This document shows, piece after piece, positions 8,479-17,531 of a stretch of DNA of 64,000 nucleotides. The notes beneath the pieces were generated by a model that ran no database searches, was not told the DNA's origin, and saw nothing but the letters and a program-made list of their open reading frames with translations. Numbering within the stretch: the stretch's first letter is position 1; every line of letters begins with the position of its first letter. This DNA is from Pelomonas sp. Root405 (GTDB taxonomy: Bacteria; Pseudomonadota; Gammaproteobacteria; Burkholderiales; Burkholderiaceae_C): contig NZ_LMDU01000017.1 of the NCBI RefSeq assembly GCF_001425165.1, positions 33,154 through 97,153 of the forward strand, read 5' to 3'. The position numbers were made by a program, and so were the translations under genes.

Positions 8479-9866
8479 ACGACTTCGCAGCGCGCCTGAT
8501 CCTCGCCGCCATGGCCGCCATTGGCGGCACGCACACCACCACGGCGGCAGCAGACGATGCCGCAGCGCCCACGGGCAAAGGCTCTTGCCGCCTCCATGAA
8601 AGCAAGAGCTTCGGCGATGCCTGCTACGCCGCAGCCAATGCAAGGCTCGCCGATGGAGGCAATGCACAGTTCCCAAACACACGGCCCGGCTACCGGGGCA
8701 GCATCACAGCCAGTTGCAGCAACGGGACCGTCACCTGGACAGCGGGTGAGTGCGCCTCGATTTCCAAAGCCCTGGCGAAGGCCGGCGACGCCGCGGCAGC
8801 TGTTGCCAGATCGAGCACGGCAACCGCGGCTGCCTCCCCAGTCGAGGCTGGCGCGCCCAGTGGCAGCTACCGCATCGGCACCTACTATTTCCCGGGCTGG
8901 AAGAGCAACCAGTTGGGCAACGCCCGCAAGCAGCCGTGGGACGTCCTCAAGCTCTATACCGACCGCGAGCCCAAACTGGGCTGGTACAGCGAAGACGGCC
9001 CTGGCGTGATGGACCAGCAACTCCGGTGGATGCGTGACTACGGCATCGACTACGTCGTCTTCGATTTCCTGTGGAGTGGCGACAACAGGCCACTGTTGAC
9101 CGCCGGCATCGACGCCTACCTCCGTCTGCCTGACCGCCGTGGCGTGCAGTTCTCGGTGCTCTGGACCAACCACACCCGCTATACGTTCTCGAAAGCTCAG
9201 TTCGAAACCCTGTTCACCTTCTGGGCGACCCAGTATTTCAAACACCCCGACTACTTGAAGATCGACGGCAAGCCAGCCGTCTTCATCTTTTCCGCCGAGA
9301 CCTTGGATGCCAATGCCAGGGCGATCGGCATGACGTCACAAGACCTCATCGCGTTGGCAGAAACCATCGCCAAGCCGATGGGCATCCCGGGTATTGCCTT
9401 CATCGGCGCAAGCACCGGGTCGCGCTACAACTACGCCGGCAGCGGCTATCAGGGATTTTCAGCCTACAACTACCACAGCCCTGCTGCAGCGGCTCTCGCA
9501 CCCGCACGGCCCGGCAACCTGTCCCGCAGCTTTGTCGAACTCGACGCCGCCTATCAGGACCAATGGTCGTCGATGCGCGACAAGGGCGTTGGCCTCTACG
9601 TTCTGCCCATGACCTCGGGATGGGACAAGCGCCCGTGGGGTGGCAGCAAGGACCCGCTTCACGACGACAGCCGCTCGACGCCGGCAGAGTTTCGCGACCA
9701 CCTGCTCGCCGCGCGCAGATTCATGGACGGCAACCCCACGCTCACTCGCCGCTTGGGCGTGATCTGCTGCTGGAACGAATTCGGCGAAGGCTCCTTCATC
9801 GAGCCGACCAAGGTGGATGGCATGAAGTATCTGGAGCAGATCCGGGACGTGTTCGGCGCGAAGTAG
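8475..9866 (+). CDS. GH99-like (WbsX-type) exported protein
   Basis: 463-aa protein; the ATG at 8475 overlaps the previous stop. The open frame continues upstream to 8160 but those codons overlap the PEP-CTERM gene. It has a signal peptide (MNDFAARLILAAMAAIGG). A roughly 55-residue module with three Cys (CRLHESKSFGDACY ... GEC) is followed by a linker and then a domain beginning YRIGTYYFPGWKSN. That domain resembles the glycoside hydrolase 99-like/WbsX family found in polysaccharide loci: MRDYGIDYVVFDFLW, SGWDKRPWGGSKDPL and ICCWNEFGEGSFIEP. The likely role is processing or modifying an extracellular glycan (inference). Paralog at 10123-11895. Confidence 0.8.
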   Translation: MNDFAARLILAAMAAIGGTHTTTAAADDAAAPTGKGSCRLHESKSFGDACYAAANARLADGGNAQFPNTRPGYRGSITASCSNGTVTWTAGECASISKALAKAGDAAAAVARSSTATAAASPVEAGAPSGSYRIGTYYFPGWKSNQLGNARKQPWDVLKLYTDREPKLGWYSEDGPGVMDQQLRWMRDYGIDYVVFDFLWSGDNRPLLTAGIDAYLRLPDRRGVQFSVLWTNHTRYTFSKAQFETLFTFWATQYFKHPDYLKIDGKPAVFIFSAETLDANARAIGMTSQDLIALAETIAKPMGIPGIAFIGASTGSRYNYAGSGYQGFSAYNYHSPAAAALAPARPGNLSRSFVELDAAYQDQWSSMRDKGVGLYVLPMTSGWDKRPWGGSKDPLHDDSRSTPAEFRDHLLAARRFMDGNPTLTRRLGVICCWNEFGEGSFIEPTKVDGMKYLEQIRDVFGAK

Positions 9867-10122
9867 AAACACCGCGGAACGGCGGCTTGCACAGCTGTCG
9901 AGTTGTCGCGGGGCAGCGTCGTGAAGGCAACGCAAGCTCAGCTCGATCTTTAGGTTAGGCAGACAGCTCGTCCACCGGTCGGGTAGGAATGAGGAATTGT
10001 TCAGGTCTTCGGGCGCCGCAGCGCGACGCCGGGCGAAGAGCGGTGGTTCGCGCGACATCTTGCGCACGCAGTACAAGAAGCCGCGGCTCACAATTCCATG
10101 AGCACGCAGTACTGCCGAAACC

Positions 10123-11895
10123 ATGCCCATGAACGCCCCCCATCCTGCCCGCGCGCCAGCGTTGACCCCGCTTGCCGCCCTCCTTCTTTCTTGCTCGTTG
10201 ATCGCCTGCGGCGGAGGCGGTGGTGGTGGCGGCGCCACCTCCAGTTCGCAATCGATCACGCCCACGACACCTGGCACCAGCACCGCAGCGGCGCCTGAGG
10301 CAGCAAGCAGCCCCGCCGGGGCCAGCAGCGCCGTCGCGTCAGCGTCAATTCCAGCATCCGGTCCTGACGTTGTGGCCAACGCCTCCAAGAGCGGGGAAGG
10401 CGTACCTGAACCCGCACCTGCTACGGCAGCCGCGCCTGCACCGACGCCTGTCGCTGCGCCCGCACCTGCACCTGCACCTGCACCAGCGCCCGTCAATGTT
10501 GCTGCGCCGGCGCCCATACCCGCCCCACCCGCAGCCATCACGCCACCCGTGAACGCCAGCACCGGCTCAACTGTGCAAGCCACCGCTCCGGTCGAGCCGA
10601 CACCGGCCGCAACCACCGCAACGGCGAATGCGCCCTGCGCCGTCCGGCTTAGCAAGACCTTCGGCGAGGCTTGCTATGCCGCAGCGAGCGCCGACCTCGC
10701 CAGCGGCGGCAGCGCCACGTTCCCGAACACCCGGGCCGGCTACCGCGGTGGCATCACGGCCACCTGCAATAACGGCGCGATCACCTGGTCGGCCAGCAGC
10801 TGCACCTACATCGCCTCGGTGCCCAAGGCAGCGACGAGCGCTGCCACAACTGCCGCTGCCGCCGCCACGACGGCGTCGGCCAGCAGCTACCGCATCGGGA
10901 CGTACTACTTCCCAGGCTGGAAGAGCAACCAGGTGGGCAACGAACGCAAGCAGCCGTGGGACACCATCAAGCTCTACACCGACCGCGAACCGACCCTGGG
11001 TTGGTATTCCGAAGATGGCCCCGGCGTAATGACACAGCAGCTCAAGTGGATGCGCGACTACGGCATCGACTACGTCGTCTTCGACTCCTATTGGGGCGCA
11101 GACAACAAGGCGCCCTTGACCGCGGGCATCAACGCCTACCTCAATGCGCCTGACCGCTACGGCGTTGAGTTTTCGGTGATGTGGGCCAATCACACCACGT
11201 ACACCTTCTCGAAATCCCATTTCGAGGCGCTCTTCGATTTCTGGGCTGCCAACTATTTCAAACGCTCCGACTACGTCAAGCTCGACGGCAAGCCGGTGGT
11301 CTTCATCTTCTCTGCTGAGACGCTGGACAACAACGCCAAGGCGCTCGGCATGACCACCGAGGCACTGGTCGCCATGGCAGAAAGCGCGGTCAAGGCAAAG
11401 GGATTGCCGGGCATCGTCTTCATCGGTGGCGGGTCACCGTCTGCCAAGAACTACAGCAGCAGCAGCGGCTATCAGGGCTTCAGCACCTACAACTATCACA
11501 GCCCTGTTTCCATCGCCTTGACGCCGCTTCGCCCCGAGAACATTTCGCGGAGCTATGCCGAGCTGGACACGTCCTACCAGAACCAGTGGAGCTGGATGCA
11601 AAAGAATGCCTCTGGCATCTACGTCACGCCGATCACGTCAGGCTGGGACAAGCGGCCTTGGGGCGGCAGCAAGGACCCGTTGCACGACGACAGCCGCTCG
11701 ACACCGGGCGAGTTCCGGAACCATCTGCTGGCAGCTCGCAGCTTCATAGACAAGTACCCCACCCTCACCCGTCGAATGGGCGTGATCTGCTGCTGGAACG
11801 AATACGGCGAAGGCTCGTTCATTGAGCCGACCAAGGTCGACGGCACCAAGTACCTTGAGCAGATCAGGGACGTCTTCGGTACCAATACCGACTGA
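10123..11895 (+). CDS. GH99-like lipoprotein with Pro/Ala-rich linker
   Basis: 590-aa paralog of 8475-9866. The N-terminus is a lipoprotein signal (LLLSCSLIAC followed by eight Gly), so membrane anchoring is expected. Residues about 45-165 are a low-complexity Ala/Pro/Thr spacer with AP dipeptide repeats. Then come the same Cys-containing module (CAVRLSKTFGEACY ... SSC) and the GH99-like domain (YRIGTYYFPGWKSN, RDYGIDYVVFDSYWG, ICCWNEYGEGSFIEP). An alternative start is the ATG at 10129. The domain content repeats the soluble paralog, but with an anchor and a long spacer suited to reaching across the envelope (inference). Confidence 0.8.
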   Translation: MPMNAPHPARAPALTPLAALLLSCSLIACGGGGGGGGATSSSQSITPTTPGTSTAAAPEAASSPAGASSAVASASIPASGPDVVANASKSGEGVPEPAPATAAAPAPTPVAAPAPAPAPAPAPVNVAAPAPIPAPPAAITPPVNASTGSTVQATAPVEPTPAATTATANAPCAVRLSKTFGEACYAAASADLASGGSATFPNTRAGYRGGITATCNNGAITWSASSCTYIASVPKAATSAATTAAAAATTASASSYRIGTYYFPGWKSNQVGNERKQPWDTIKLYTDREPTLGWYSEDGPGVMTQQLKWMRDYGIDYVVFDSYWGADNKAPLTAGINAYLNAPDRYGVEFSVMWANHTTYTFSKSHFEALFDFWAANYFKRSDYVKLDGKPVVFIFSAETLDNNAKALGMTTEALVAMAESAVKAKGLPGIVFIGGGSPSAKNYSSSSGYQGFSTYNYHSPVSIALTPLRPENISRSYAELDTSYQNQWSWMQKNASGIYVTPITSGWDKRPWGGSKDPLHDDSRSTPGEFRNHLLAARSFIDKYPTLTRRMGVICCWNEYGEGSFIEPTKVDGTKYLEQIRDVFGTNTD

Positions 11896-11899
11896 AAGA

Positions 11900-11927
11900 T
11901 GGCTGCCGCTCAGCGCCGCGGCAGCCA
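11900..11927. terminator. bidirectional stem-loop between convergent genes
   Basis: TGGCTGCCGC-8 nt-GCGGCAGCCA is a perfect 10-bp stem immediately after the GH99-like stop, overlapping the last codons of the convergent glycosyltransferase. Read on the minus strand it is followed by a short T-rich run (ATCTTTC). It is probably a shared terminator for both transcription units. Confidence 0.6.
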
Positions 11928-13028
11928 CGTTTGGAGCAGCGCTTCGTACTGACCCAGGATCTGAGGCCAGGTCAGGCCTTGCTCGAAACGCTGAAGGCTG
12001 CCGGACTTCATGGAAGCCAGCGTTCCGGGGGCGGAGAGCACGGCATCCAGCACCGCTGAAAACTCCTCACCATCGCGGAAGTAGCGAGCAGCCTCTCCGG
12101 CCACCCACTTGTTGAATCGGTTGTCGTGCGCAACAACCGCGTTCCCGGCTCCCAATGCTTCAACAAGCGATGGATTGGTGCCGCCCACCTGATGACCATG
12201 CACGTAGGCCGCGCTGTGAAAGCGCAGCGCCTGCACCACCGGCTTGTCGTAGATGGCACCCAGGAAGCGCACCTCGGGCCCTGCCGCCGCCTTCACAGCG
12301 CGGTGGTAGGCGTTGGCCTCGTTGTAGTTGCCCAGCACTGCCAGCTGCATGCCGCGCGTGCGCTTGGAGAAGCCGCTCACCACCTCGAGGATGGAGTTCT
12401 CCGGCTCGGGGCGAGCCACCAGCGTCAGGTATCTGCCCGGCTCAAGGCCCAGCGCCCGAACGGCGTGGTCAGGCATCGCATCGACGCGATCAGCACCATA
12501 GGCAATGGTGGTGATCTTGTCGGGCCTGACGCGTGAGCTGAGATGGACCTTGATCTCCGGGTGGTCGGCCACGAGATGGTTGCCCAGCCAGCAACCCGCC
12601 CAGTCGTTCAGCCAGAACCAGGTCTTGGCCACGGGGCCCCACTTGGCGCGGGACCACTCGATGCCGTCCATGTTGATGACGTTCGGAACGCCCTTCAGCC
12701 GCAGCAACGCGCAGAAGATCGCGGTGTTGTAGCCCAGCGTGAGGCACAGGTCGCGGTGGCGGCTGGCATGCAGGGTGGCCTGCCAGTCGAACACGATGGT
12801 GCTCTTGGGGCCGTCGCCCTTGACCGGGATATGCACGCGCTCGACGCCTTCCCAGCGGTCCTCGAAGACCGGGCCCTCGCCCTCGTCCTGGCAATAGACG
12901 ATGACGCGCCAGCCGCGGGCAGCGAGGTACACGGCCAGCTGCTCGGCGAAGGTTTCGAAACCACCGTGGGCGGCGGGCACGCCACGGGTGCCCAGGATGC
13001 GAAGGGTGCGAGGTTCAGACACGGTCAC
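11910..13028 (-). CDS. glycosyltransferase family 4 with DUF1972-type N-terminus
   Basis: 372-aa GT-B glycosyltransferase. It begins TLRILGTRGVPAAHGGFETF, the DUF1972/rhamnosyltransferase-type N-terminal signature. The C-terminal half has a GT4 nucleotide-sugar site (TNPSLVEALGAGNAVVAHD, with the E of the EX7E-type motif). It likely adds a sugar to the growing lipid-linked EPS repeat unit on the cytoplasmic face. It is the last gene of the long minus-strand EPS operon and overlaps the preceding gene by 4 nt. Donor and acceptor sugars cannot be read from sequence. Confidence 0.85.
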   Translation of the reverse strand: MTVSEPRTLRILGTRGVPAAHGGFETFAEQLAVYLAARGWRVIVYCQDEGEGPVFEDRWEGVERVHIPVKGDGPKSTIVFDWQATLHASRHRDLCLTLGYNTAIFCALLRLKGVPNVINMDGIEWSRAKWGPVAKTWFWLNDWAGCWLGNHLVADHPEIKVHLSSRVRPDKITTIAYGADRVDAMPDHAVRALGLEPGRYLTLVARPEPENSILEVVSGFSKRTRGMQLAVLGNYNEANAYHRAVKAAAGPEVRFLGAIYDKPVVQALRFHSAAYVHGHQVGGTNPSLVEALGAGNAVVAHDNRFNKWVAGEAARYFRDGEEFSAVLDAVLSAPGTLASMKSGSLQRFEQGLTWPQILGQYEALLQTWLPRR

Positions 13029-14155
13029 GCTTTTTCAAAGTAATGTCGATAGGCGGCTGCCAGCGTTTCGGCGGAGCGGCGCCACGTGAAAACATCGGCC
13101 CGCGCCAGCCCGCGCTGCACCAGTTGCGCGCGCAGTGCCGGGTCGGCCAGCAGGCGCTCGATGGCTGACTGCAGCGCCTGTGCATCCGTAGGATCGATCA
13201 GCAGACCCGCATCACCCACCACCTCGGGAATGGCCGTGGAGTCGGATGTGATCAGGGGCGCACCGCTGGCGAGAGCCTCCAGCGGCGGCATGCCAAAGCC
13301 TTCGGCGAACGAGGGGTAGATGAAGATCTGCGCATGCCGGTACAGCGCCGGCAGTTCGCCGTCGCCGACGTCGCTGAACAGGTGCACCTGGCGTCCTGCC
13401 GGCAACTGGGCCAATTCGGTCTCGAATTCGCCGTAGCCGAAATCCCGTTGACCCACGATGACCAACGGAGGTGGCGTGCCGGGCAGCAGCCGGTAAGCCC
13501 GCAGGAGGGCTGCATGGTTCTTGCGCGGCTCGATGCGCCCCACGGTGAGCAGATAGCCGCCCGGCGTGAGCCCACGAGCGCGCACGAGATCAGCGCCTGT
13601 CTCGCCTGGAAAGAAGAGCTGCCGGTCCACCGCGTTGTGCAGCACACCGATGTCCGCCGCGTGCGCGCCATAGCGTTGCGCGATCTCGTCGCGCGAATAG
13701 TCGCTGACCGTGAACAACAGGTCCGCCTTGCGTGCAGACCAGCGCATCAGCGTGCGCGAGCGCAGCACGAACAGCCGGCTGAAGAACTGGGGAAACGGCT
13801 CAAACAGCACGTCGTGGATGGTCACCGCGTTGCCGCGTGCCGGTTGCAGCGGGATCACGTACTGCGTGTGCACCAAGTCCAGCGCCAACTCTCGTCGCAA
13901 GCGCGGCAGCTGCAGCCCGAGGCGCACGAACGGGTTGGCATGCGGCATGCGCACACGCTCGACGTTAGGCCCCGAGAAGCCAGGCAACCGGCCCAGCGCA
14001 TCCGTCTGTTCGAGCAGGAAGACAAAGTCGTACTCCGGGCAAAGCCGGGTCAGCTCGCCGAAGATGCCGATCAGGTGGCTGCGCGAACCCTGGAACTTGC
14101 CGTCGAAGACATGGAAATCGACGCCGATGCGCCGGCGCGATGTCGGTTGAGTCAA
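13025..14155 (-). CDS. glycosyltransferase family 4
   Basis: 376-aa GT4 enzyme. The N-terminal domain starts RRRIGVDFHVFDGKFQGSRS. The C-terminal Rossmann domain has YLLTVGRIEPRKNHAALLRA and PSFAEGFGMPPLEALASGAP, the classic E-x7-E donor-binding motif. It overlaps both neighbours by 4 nt, so translation is coupled within the EPS operon. It probably adds one residue of the repeat unit; sugar specificity is unknown. Confidence 0.87.
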   Translation of the reverse strand: MTQPTSRRRIGVDFHVFDGKFQGSRSHLIGIFGELTRLCPEYDFVFLLEQTDALGRLPGFSGPNVERVRMPHANPFVRLGLQLPRLRRELALDLVHTQYVIPLQPARGNAVTIHDVLFEPFPQFFSRLFVLRSRTLMRWSARKADLLFTVSDYSRDEIAQRYGAHAADIGVLHNAVDRQLFFPGETGADLVRARGLTPGGYLLTVGRIEPRKNHAALLRAYRLLPGTPPPLVIVGQRDFGYGEFETELAQLPAGRQVHLFSDVGDGELPALYRHAQIFIYPSFAEGFGMPPLEALASGAPLITSDSTAIPEVVGDAGLLIDPTDAQALQSAIERLLADPALRAQLVQRGLARADVFTWRRSAETLAAAYRHYFEKA

Positions 14156-15369
14156 GGGCGACCTCCGATGGCCAGGCCCGTCGGGGGCACGATGGCTTGT
14201 TGGATTGCCGCGAGAAGCGCCTTGTCCGAGAACAGCGCGCGCGCGGCGGTTCGGTGTTCAGTCTCCGCCGCCGCTTCGCCCAGCCCACGCTCGATGGCTG
14301 CGCCAAAGGCTTCGGGCGCATCAGCCACCGCGAAGCACCGCCGCGCAGCCTCGGGCAAGCCCTTCACGCCGACAGAGGTGCTGACCAGCGCCGCGCGCGA
14401 AAACAGCATCTCCACGCTCTTCAGATTCACGCCACTGCCAGCCAGCATGGGATTCACCAGCACACGCGCCTGGCCCACCACCTCGGCCATGTCGGCCGGG
14501 TTCTCGATCAGCGTGATGCGGGCATCCGTCGCCAGCAGCGCACGCACCGCATCGGTCGGGCGCGACCCAGCGACGGCAATACGCAGGTCGCGCGCCGGCA
14601 ACCGCGGCAATACCGCCCCCACCAGCCAGCGCAATGCCTCCACGTTGTTCGGCGTGTTGAGATTGCCGAAATACAGCAAGTCATACGGCTTGTCCGCGGG
14701 AGCCTGCGAGAGCCGCGCGGCAAAGCCGGCATCGACCAGCGTAGGCACGCAGCTCACATGGCTGAAGCCTTGGGCGCGCCAGTACTCCGCGTCCTCCAGC
14801 GAGATGTCCATCACCTGCACGGCCCGCGCCACTGTCTGGCGCTCGAAGCGCTCGAGCCCCACGCAGTTGGCCGCCAGTCCCAGCCTGCGCGCAAAGCGCT
14901 CTTCGCGAGCCTGCTGATCGTTCATGTAGCGGTGCTCCACGTTGTGCGAGCGATAGACCATGGGCGCGCCCAGCCGCCTGGCCAGCTCCCACGCCACTGC
15001 GCCGCCATACAGGCCGTCCAGCAGCACGACATCGGGTGCAAAGCCGCGAGCCCAGTCCAGCAGGCCGGCATGGCGCGACGTCACCCAGCGCGACGCCACA
15101 TGACTAGGCCAGCGCCAGAGCTGCAGCAGCCGCTGGGCGATCTCGGGCAGTGACCGCGTGATGGGCAGCAGCTTTACGTCGCGGCAGACCGACTGCAGCT
15201 CCGCCAGGATCGCCGGCGATGGGGGCTCCACCCGCCCGGCATCCATCCAGCACAGCAGCGCAATCTCGTGGCCAGCGCGCCGCAGCGCCTGAAGCCGGCG
15301 CCACACATCCACCCGCCCGCCGCTCGTGGCGGGCAAGGGAACGTCATTGGCAATGCACAGTATTCGCAT
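14152..15369 (-). CDS. glycosyltransferase (GT4 type)
   Basis: 405-aa glycosyltransferase starting MRILCIANDVPLPATSGGRV. The frame can be extended to a TTG at 15381, but the ATG at 15369 is preferred. The N-terminal acceptor domain has YRSHNVEHRYMNDQ. The C-terminal donor domain has YDLLYFGNLNTPNNVEALRW and LVNPMLAGSGVNLKSVEML, like GT4 enzymes of EPS and PEP-CTERM loci. It overlaps the downstream GT4 gene by 4 nt. It is separated from the upstream GT2 gene by a 78-bp gap containing a GC-rich hairpin. Confidence 0.85.
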   Translation of the reverse strand: MRILCIANDVPLPATSGGRVDVWRRLQALRRAGHEIALLCWMDAGRVEPPSPAILAELQSVCRDVKLLPITRSLPEIAQRLLQLWRWPSHVASRWVTSRHAGLLDWARGFAPDVVLLDGLYGGAVAWELARRLGAPMVYRSHNVEHRYMNDQQAREERFARRLGLAANCVGLERFERQTVARAVQVMDISLEDAEYWRAQGFSHVSCVPTLVDAGFAARLSQAPADKPYDLLYFGNLNTPNNVEALRWLVGAVLPRLPARDLRIAVAGSRPTDAVRALLATDARITLIENPADMAEVVGQARVLVNPMLAGSGVNLKSVEMLFSRAALVSTSVGVKGLPEAARRCFAVADAPEAFGAAIERGLGEAAAETEHRTAARALFSDKALLAAIQQAIVPPTGLAIGGRP

Positions 15370-15390
15370 GGTCAGGTTCAAGTCTTCGAT

Positions 15391-15410
15391 GCCGGCGCGC
15401 CTACGCCGGC
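15391..15410 (-). other. GC-rich stem-loop between glycosyltransferase genes
   Basis: GCCGGCG-6 nt-CGCCGGC is a perfect 7-bp stem in the only sizeable gap between the glycosyltransferase genes of the EPS operon. It has no T-tract. It may be an attenuating or processing hairpin ahead of the three distal glycosyltransferases, or chance in GC-rich DNA. Confidence 0.3.
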
Positions 15411-15447
15411 GGAGCCGCGCTCTGGCAGGCGCAAAGGCCGTGCCACA

Positions 15448-16455
15448 TCACGGCCGCGCCGGTGCGGGTGCGGGTGGGCGGGAGAGTTGCAGGATGCCGC
15501 GCAGCGCCGCGCCGACCTGAGGCCAGCGGCGCCGCACCGCCAGCCGTGCCACATCCAGCAGGCTGAAGTACACGACGCTGGCGACGAAGGGCCGATGAAA
15601 GCGCCACGAGAAGCGCAGCCTGTTGCGATACAGGAAATACAGCGACAACGGTGAACCGCCGCTCGCCGCCGTGCCGATGGACGCCCCCTCCTTGTGCAGC
15701 ACGACGCTCCCCGGGGCGTAGCCCAGCCGGAATCGCCCGCCCCCGCGCGTGGCCCAGTCGATCTCCTCGTAGTAAAGAAAATAGTCCTCGCGCATCAGCC
15801 CCACCTGCTCCAGGAAGGCCCGGCTCACCAGCATCGCGGCGCCCACCACGTAGGAAAAGCGCGCCTCGCAAGCCGCGCTGTCTTGCGGCACCTCGGAGCG
15901 CGGCATGAAGGCTCCCACGTGGCGAGACCGCCCGCTCCACCGCGAGTAGCTGGCTCCGCCCAGGGCCTGCACCTTGTCAGGCTCATCGAAATACACCAGC
16001 GTCGACCCGCACAGCCCGACGCTCGGGTCCGCCTGCATGCGCTCCACAGCCTGCCCCAGCGCATCGGGCAGCACGACCGTGTCGTTGTTGAGCACCCAAA
16101 CGTAGCGGCAGCGCGGGTCCCGCAACGCGAGCTTGATGCCCACGTTGTTGCCGGCGGCAAAGCCAAGGTTGCCGCCGTTCTCGATCAGCGCGAACTGCTG
16201 GCTGTCTTCCAGCCTGGCGCCGCCGTCGACATCCGCGCGCGTCAGATTGGCGAACCTCGTACCGAAACGCTGCTCGGCCCAAGTACGAATGCGAGGCACC
16301 GACTCATCGCGCGATGCGTTGTCACATACGAGCACGCGGCATGGCGTGGCACCTTCGGCGAACAGGCTGTCGAGGCATTCGAGGGTGTCGCGCCAACCGT
16401 TCCAGTTGAGAAGAACGACCACAGGCACATCGAGCAACGCGCGCTCCCAATTCAA
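15448..16455 (-). CDS. glycosyltransferase family 2
   Basis: 335-aa GT-A enzyme. It starts VPVVVLLNWNGWRDTLECL and has CDNASRDES, the metal/nucleotide region VWVLNNDTVVLPDAL (NND in place of DXD), and GAAMLVSRAFLEQVGLM with EEIDWATRGG as the acceptor/catalytic block. This matches WbbL/rhamnosyltransferase-like GT2 proteins. The start overlaps the acyltransferase gene upstream by 4 nt. It is GC-rich, unlike the two genes immediately upstream in the operon. Likely role: addition of a sugar to the EPS repeat unit. Confidence 0.87.
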   Translation of the reverse strand: MNWERALLDVPVVVLLNWNGWRDTLECLDSLFAEGATPCRVLVCDNASRDESVPRIRTWAEQRFGTRFANLTRADVDGGARLEDSQQFALIENGGNLGFAAGNNVGIKLALRDPRCRYVWVLNNDTVVLPDALGQAVERMQADPSVGLCGSTLVYFDEPDKVQALGGASYSRWSGRSRHVGAFMPRSEVPQDSAACEARFSYVVGAAMLVSRAFLEQVGLMREDYFLYYEEIDWATRGGGRFRLGYAPGSVVLHKEGASIGTAASGGSPLSLYFLYRNRLRFSWRFHRPFVASVVYFSLLDVARLAVRRRWPQVGAALRGILQLSRPPAPAPARP

Positions 16456-17531
16456 TTTCTGCCTCCAGTTGAGACAGACAAGAATTTAGGAACGACGGAG
16501 GCGAGGAACTTATAGGCAGCACCGCACAGAACAATTACAAGCAGCGCGGGCAAAAAGAACGCAAAAAGCACCTGAATCGTTCCCTCCCAGGGATAAAGGT
16601 TCACCAGAAACTTTTTCAAGGCCATCAAGCCCGGTTCATGTGCGGCGTAAAGAAAGAAAGCCGTCGCCCCCAACGCCTTGATGCTGCCAGCAATAGTTTC
16701 GTTGCGCGAGATTAATTTCCCTACCAGACTGAGCGAAGCGACGCCACAAAGCAAAAAGGCCCGGTGAATGTATTCACCCGCTTCTGAATCTTTAGCGAGA
16801 AAATCACAAATTGCCAGAATCACAAGTCCGACAATCAAGAAAGGCGCTGGTACAGGAAGTTCTAGATTACACCGCACCACCGACGACAGCCCTCCCAGTA
16901 AAAAGAAGAACAAGGCGGTGGACGACGGTATAAGCGTTACGCCATATCCAGAGAACCAGCAAAGCCCCAAGACTGCCGTGACGGTGATGAAAGCACCTCG
17001 ACTCGCAAATATGACCGGGAGCGAGATGGCGACGCAGACTATTAAGTCTCTCAGAAACCAGAATTGGTAGGCGACCGGATATCTGGTAACTCCTAGCAGG
17101 AGATCTATTATCTCCACGAGCGACAGCTGCGCTATGTTCCCCACTCGGCTATCCTCACCCACAGGGACCACACCGATTCGCTGCGCCGCGTAGTAAACCA
17201 ATAGAACCAACAAGCTCCAAATCAGAAAAGGAATCAATAATGTCCTAATCCGCTTCGCAACCTCGGTGACCCACCTATTTAAGCCCGAAGCAAAGGTCGA
17301 CCGAAAAAAGAAGAACCCTGCAAAAACAAAAAAGGCTGGCACGCTGAGACGGGCAAATATCTGCGAAACGAAAAACATCACCACATCAGCGGCGGGGTCC
17401 CTTCCCTGCAAAGAAACAAGCGTACCGTCATACCCCTTGACGGGGTCGTATGCGTGAATGAGCACTACACCAACTATTAATGGATAGCGCAGGCATTCAA
17501 TCCATTCAAGCTTTGCTTTCGCCTGATTCAT
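16452..17531 (-). CDS. acyltransferase family 3 (OafA/NodX-like) membrane protein
   Basis: 359-aa integral membrane protein starting LEWIECLRYPLIVGVVLIHA, the acyltransferase-3 opening block with the catalytic-type His in the first transmembrane segment. About ten hydrophobic segments follow. Such enzymes O-acylate polysaccharides using acyl-CoA. The gene is AT-rich relative to its surroundings (a hand count of 16561-16620 gives 27/60 GC), suggesting separate acquisition together with the polymerase. It overlaps its upstream neighbour by 26 nt and the downstream GT2 gene by 4 nt. Confidence 0.82.
   Translation of the reverse strand: MNQAKAKLEWIECLRYPLIVGVVLIHAYDPVKGYDGTLVSLQGRDPAADVVMFFVSQIFARLSVPAFFVFAGFFFFRSTFASGLNRWVTEVAKRIRTLLIPFLIWSLLVLLVYYAAQRIGVVPVGEDSRVGNIAQLSLVEIIDLLLGVTRYPVAYQFWFLRDLIVCVAISLPVIFASRGAFITVTAVLGLCWFSGYGVTLIPSSTALFFFLLGGLSSVVRCNLELPVPAPFLIVGLVILAICDFLAKDSEAGEYIHRAFLLCGVASLSLVGKLISRNETIAGSIKALGATAFFLYAAHEPGLMALKKFLVNLYPWEGTIQVLFAFFLPALLVIVLCGAAYKFLASVVPKFLSVSTGGRN

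Noticed and set aside
10440-10500. Short tandem repeats (CACCTG units) as a possible CRISPR or minisatellite
   Set aside because: They encode the Ala-Pro repeats of the lipoprotein spacer; there are no regularly spaced unique spacers and no cas genes.
13334-14917. 527-codon plus-strand ORF across two glycosyltransferases
   Set aside because: It crosses two well-supported minus-strand genes and has no recognisable protein features.
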